From Phymorhynchus buccinoides (Eukaryota > Mollusca > Gastropoda > Neogastropoda > Raphitomidae): a stretch of DNA of 64,000 nucleotides. Location of the stretch: NCBI GenBank assembly GCA_017654935.2, contig CM065701.1, positions 239,501 through 303,500 of the forward strand, read 5' to 3'. The position numbers were made by a program, and so were the translations under genes. The notes below the pieces were generated by a model, which had not been told where the DNA came from, ran no database searches, and saw only the letters and a list, made by a program, of their open reading frames with translations. This document shows, piece by piece, positions 59,999 through 64,000 of this stretch. Numbering within the stretch: the first letter of the stretch is position 1; each line of letters opens with the position of its first letter.

Positions 59999-60740
59999 AT
60001 GACCAAGGGAACTAATCTCTGGCAGGACTCTTTTTCCAGTGAACTTGCTGACTTCAGCAAATAAGGAATGGGCATTATTCTAAAAGAATGAAATCGGAAA
60101 AGAGGGGGTGGGGGGGGGGGGGGGGGGGGGGGATGGGTGGTACTAAGCATTGACTGCAAGCTGTGTAACTTACTGGGTGTTTTGTTTGGGGGGCAGAGTA
60201 GGAGGTATTATGTCATCAGTTTGGTTCAGCAGTCTTGGTGCTGTATGAGAAATGTTTTGCAATGTGTTGATGAGTGCCTGCAAGAACTGCCTGTCTTGCC
60301 TTCTTTGTTCCTGTTGTGGCACCACTCTTTACTTGGCCTTGACTTGGCATAGGTTGAAAGACATTGCCATAGGAGACGCTGTATTAATGACAAAATGAAA
60401 TACCAGATAAACGCTACAAAGATTAAACAGGATTGACAAAGCGAGGTAAACTGCCGTAGATTACAAAGACCTTACCTTATCGTGTGTGCTTACTTTTCAG
60501 TCCATGTTTCTTTAAGCTACTGCATTGGTCTGTCACATTATTGTTGTCAAACATGAATATACAACTGAAGTCAGCAATCAAAGTACTCTGGGACATGCCC
60601 TAGATTTCATGGACCTTTCTGTTTTGTGTAAACCGATTTGACGTGAGTACTACCTTCAACTAAGACAAACAATATCAGCAAAACAAGGGGCAAGTAAATA
60701 AAAAGTGCACAAAAAGATGAATGGATGGTTGAACTCTCCC
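59999..60740 (+). other. probable 3' UTR and flank
   Basis: Unique sequence with a G run at 60104-60132 and AATAAA at 60697-60702. No coding signal seen. Confidence 0.45.
60697..60702 (+). terminator. candidate polyadenylation signal AATAAA
   Basis: First AATAAA noticed after the stop codon, about 1.0 kb downstream, in GTAAATAAAAAGTGCAC. No supporting transcript evidence. Confidence 0.35.
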
Positions 60741-61456
60741 TAGATTTCAGGCATGGTACTTTATGGGTGAGACGTGTGTGCTGTGAGCAAGGTGCCCCCT
60801 CTTCTGGTCATCAGGCACAGTACTTTATGGGTGAGAGTTGTGCTGTGAGCAAGGTGCCCCCTCTTCTGGTCATCAGGCATGGTACTTTATGGGTGAGACG
60901 TGTGTGCTGTGAGCAAGGTGCCCCCTCTTCTGGTCATCAGGCACAGTACTTTATGGGTGAGAGTTGTGCTGTGAGCAAGGTGCCCCCTCTTCTGGTCATC
61001 AGGCACAGTACTTTATGGGTGAGACGTGTGTGCTGTGAGCAAGGTGCCCCCCTCTTCTGGTCATCAGGCACAGTACTTTATGGGTGAGACTTGTGTGCTG
61101 TGAGCAAGGTGCCCCCTCTTCTGGTCATCAGGCACAGTACTTTATGGGTGAGAGTTGTGCTGTGAGCAAGGTGCCCCCTCTTCTGGTCATCAGGCACAGT
61201 ACTTTATGGGTGAGACTTGTGTGCTGTGAGCAAGGTGCCCCCTCTTCTGGTCATCAGGCACAGTACTTTATGGGTGAGAGTTGTGCTGTGAGCAAGGTGC
61301 CCCCTCTTCTGGTCATCAGGCACAGTACTTTATGGGTGGGACTTGTGTGCTGTGAGCAAGGTGCCCCCTCTTCTGGTCATCAGGCACAGTACTTTATGGG
61401 TGAGACGTGTGTGCTGTGAGCAAGGTGCCCCCCTCTTCTGGTCATCAGGCATGGTG
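60741..61456 (+). repeat. 59/63-bp minisatellite downstream of the gene, about 12 copies
   Basis: Unit GTGAGACGTGTGTGCTGTGA, GCAAGGTGCCCCCTCTTCTG, GTCATCAGGCACAGTACTTTATGG; alternate units have the shorter GTGAGAGTTGTGCTG start. A two-unit higher-order alternation is visible. Each unit begins GTGAGA. Confidence 0.92.
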
Positions 61457-61989
61457 CTTTTCAGAAAAATCTCTGAATATTAGAGAAAAGTTAAATGTAC
61501 ATAAAGAAATGTCAGAGGGGTTTTAACTTATTGGAGTTGCAGTCAGATAGCGTGTGCCGAACCCAGGACTTACACGTTTCATACCATTTAAAAAAAATCA
61601 CTACCAAATAATTAATCAAGATAGAAACAAAAAGTACATTGCGAAAGAGAGGCACAAGTCGACTTAATGAAATGCCACACACTGTTCGTGTGCTTACTCA
61701 TCTCTTTTGTGTAAAAAATGCACCCAGTAAAGTACCCAAACGGAGTTTCAAATTGTTTTAGCCGCCATTTTGTTGATATAGGAAGACACACAGTACAGCT
61801 GTTGCTTGGTGAAATAAGGCCAAGATGGCTATGAGACACAGTCTAAGGGAAGCAATCCAAGCAGGAATGAGTGTACTTTGATGTTCAACAGTATGCTCCC
61901 TTGAATAACATTATTTGCGTGTGTTAAACAAAATGGAAACGAGATGTCTTTTCTCCAATGTTTAACAGTTTTCAATATTATCTTGTAGA
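61457..61989 (+). other. unique flank without recognised feature
   Basis: AT-rich single-copy sequence between two arrays; no exon, RNA gene or element recognised. Confidence 0.5.
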
Positions 61990-64000
61990 GGAATCCCTCC
62001 CCCCTGATCACCATAAAGGACTGTACCCCTTGACCACACCAGGAGACATCGTCCACTGACACACACCCTAACAACATGAGAAGAGGACTGTACCCCTTGA
62101 CCACACCAGGAGACATCGTCCTCTGACACACACCCTAACAAACATGAGGAGAAGAGGACTGTACCCCTTGACCACACCAGGAGACATCGTCTACTGACAC
62201 ACACCCTAAAACATGAGGAGAAGAGGACTGTACCCCTTGACCACACCAGGAGACATCGTCCTCTGACACACACCCTAACAAACATGAGGAGAAGAGGACT
62301 GTACCCCTTGACCACACCAGGAGACATCGTCTACTGACACACACCCTAAAACATGAGGAAAGGACTGTACCCCTTGACCACACCAGGAGACATCGTCCAC
62401 TGACACACACCCTAAAACATGAGGAGAAGAGGACTGTACCCCTTGACCACACCAGGAGACATCGTCCTCTGACACACACCCTAACAAACATGAGGAGAAG
62501 AGGACTGTACCCCTTGACCACACCAGGAGACATCGTCTACTGACACACACCCTAACAAACATGAGGAAAGGACTGTACCCCTTGACCACACCAGGAGACA
62601 TCGTCTACTGACACACACCCTAACAAACATGAGGAGAAGAGGACTGTACCCCTTGACCACACCAGGAGACATCGTCCACTGACACACACCCTAACAAACA
62701 TGAGGAGAAGAGGACTGTACCCCTTGACCACACCAGGAGACATCGTCCTCTGACACACACCCTAACAAACATGAGGAGAAGAGGACTGTACCCCTTGACC
62801 ACACCAGGAGACATCGTCTACTGACACACACCCTAACAAACATGAGGAAAGGACTGTACCCCTTGACCACACCAGGAGACATCGTCTACTGACACACACC
62901 CTAACAACATGAGGAGAAGAGGACTGTACCCCTTGACCACACCAGGAGACATCGTCCTCTGACACACACCCTAACAAACATGAGGAGAAGAGGACTGTAC
63001 CCCTTGACCACACCAGGAGACATCGTCTACTGACACACACCCTAACAAACATGAGGAAAGGACTGTACCCCTTGACCACACCAGGAGACATCGTCCACTG
63101 ACACACACCCTAACAAACATGAGGAGGAAAGGACTGTACCCCTTGACCACACCAGGAGACATCGTCCACTGACACACACCCTAAAACATGAGGAGAAGAG
63201 GACTGTACTCCTTGACCACACCAGGAGACATCGTCTACTGACACACACCCTAACAACATGAGGAGAAGAGGACTGTACCCCTTGACCACACCAGGAGACA
63301 TCGTCTACTGACACACACCCTAAAACATGAGGAGAAGAGGACTGTACTCCTTGACCACACCAGGAGACATCGTCTACTGACACACACCCTAACAAACATG
63401 AGGAGAAGAGGACTGTACCCCTTGACCACACCAGGAGACATCGTCCACTGACACACACCCTAACAACATGAGGAAAGGACTGTACCCCTTGACCACACCA
63501 GGAGACATCGTCCACTGACACACACCCTAAAACATGAGGAGAAGAGGACTGTACCCCTTGACCACACCAGGAGACATCGTCCACTGACACACACCCTAAA
63601 ACATGAGGAGGAGAGGACTGTACCCCTTGACCACACCAGGAGACATCGTCTACTGACACACACCCTAACAAACATGAGGAAAGGACTGTACCCCTTGACC
63701 ACACCAGGAGACATCGTCCACTGACACACACCCTAAAACATGAGGAGGAGAGGACTGTACCCCTTGACCACACCAGGAGACATCGTCTACTGACACACAC
63801 CCTAACAACATGAGGAAAGGACTGTACCCCTTGACCACACCAGGAGACATCGTCCACTGACACACACCCTAAAACATGAGGAGGAGAGGACTGTACCCCT
63901 TGACCACACCAGGAGACATCGTCCACTGACACACACCCTAAAACATGAGGAGAAGAGGACTGTACCCCTTGACCACACCAGGAGACATCGTCCACTGACA
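61990..64000 (+). repeat. 64-71-bp minisatellite running off the right edge, about 29 copies
   Basis: Unit GACTGTACCCCTTGACCACA, CCAGGAGACATCGTCYACTG, ACACACACCCTAACAAACAT, GAGGAGAAGAG. Length classes come from AGGAAAG/AGGAGAAGAG and ACAAACATG/ACAACATG/AAACATG choices, arranged in local blocks. Periodic open frames on the minus strand are artefacts. Confidence 0.93.

Noticed and set aside
59544..60064. Asp/Asn-rich, His-rich or polySer proteins after the last exon
   Set aside because: Open frames in several registers of an 18-bp and trinucleotide repeat; the bromodomain exon in another frame explains the coding signal before 59688.
61829..63995. Cys/Val-rich minus-strand repeat proteins
   Set aside because: Frame changes at every unit-length change, and frames are open only because the unit lacks stops.

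Overview
The window is animal nuclear DNA: a protein-coding gene split into small exons with GT-AG introns, microsatellites, non-LTR retrotransposons and cut-and-paste DNA elements. The mix of L2-like and Rex1-like LINEs, pogo-like and hAT-like miniature elements, and very minisatellite-rich introns fits an invertebrate, most likely a lophotrochozoan such as a marine mollusc. The mollusc assignment is an inference with low to moderate confidence.

One host gene runs along the + strand from 2659 to a TGA at 59686-59688. It encodes the C-terminal part of a TIF1-family transcriptional co-regulator (TRIM24/TRIM33 type): the end of the B-box coiled coil, a long low-complexity linker, a PHD finger and a bromodomain. 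Thirteen exons can be placed, and their phases agree throughout (0-0, 0-0, 0-0, 0-1, 1-1, 1-1, 1-2, 2-0, 0-0, 0-2, 2-0, 0-0, 0-stop), giving about 709 codons. The RING and B-box exons must lie to the left of the window.

More than half of the window is tandem repeat. There are about 18 separate arrays, with units of 15, 18, 22, 25, 52, 56, 60, 68, 69, 71, 72, 88, 103, 121 bp and others. The main discovery is that most of these arrays are built from the gene's own exon-intron junctions. Exons 2, 4, 5, 7, 9, 10, 11 and 12 have their 3' edge plus donor copied into the following intron. Exons 4, 5, 6, 9 and 12 have their acceptor plus 5' edge (or the flank just before it) copied into the preceding intron. 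Exon 11 has seeded two different arrays. The introns therefore hold over a hundred decoy splice sites and exon fragments.

Layout: 1-2560, L2-like LINE on the minus strand; 2659-2912, exons 1 and 2; 2913-6198, 69-bp array with an L2 tail insertion; 6325-6450, exon 3; 6699-9091, 52-bp array; 9241-11480 and 17531-18695, 25-bp array split by an 88-bp array, a nearly intact L2-like LINE (11885-16001) and an unclassified 1.5-kb insert; 18709-19840, exon 4 with partial copies on both sides; 20886-23884, 68-bp array split by a Rex1-like LINE; 23885-24046, exon 5; 24592-32925, a 60-bp array of about 140 copies; 33205-34371, exons 6 and 7; 34372-37482, further arrays; 37820-38940, exons 8 and 9 with duplications; 39020-40012, pogo-like elements; 40094-43700, 71-bp array; 43979-44172, exon 10 (PHD); 45196-49560, 56-bp array with three miniature transposons in or beside it; 49568-49784, exon 11; 49890-54042, two exon-11-derived arrays; 54050-57211, decayed exon-12 copies with transposon insertions; 57212-57364, exon 12; 58740-59265, 121-bp array; 59506-59688, last exon; 59689-64000, 3' flank with three more arrays, the last running off the window.

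The transposons are mostly hitchhikers that have landed in the arrays. Three hAT-like miniature elements share CAG...CTG termini, perfect 6-bp target duplications and remnants of a BED-type zinc finger.
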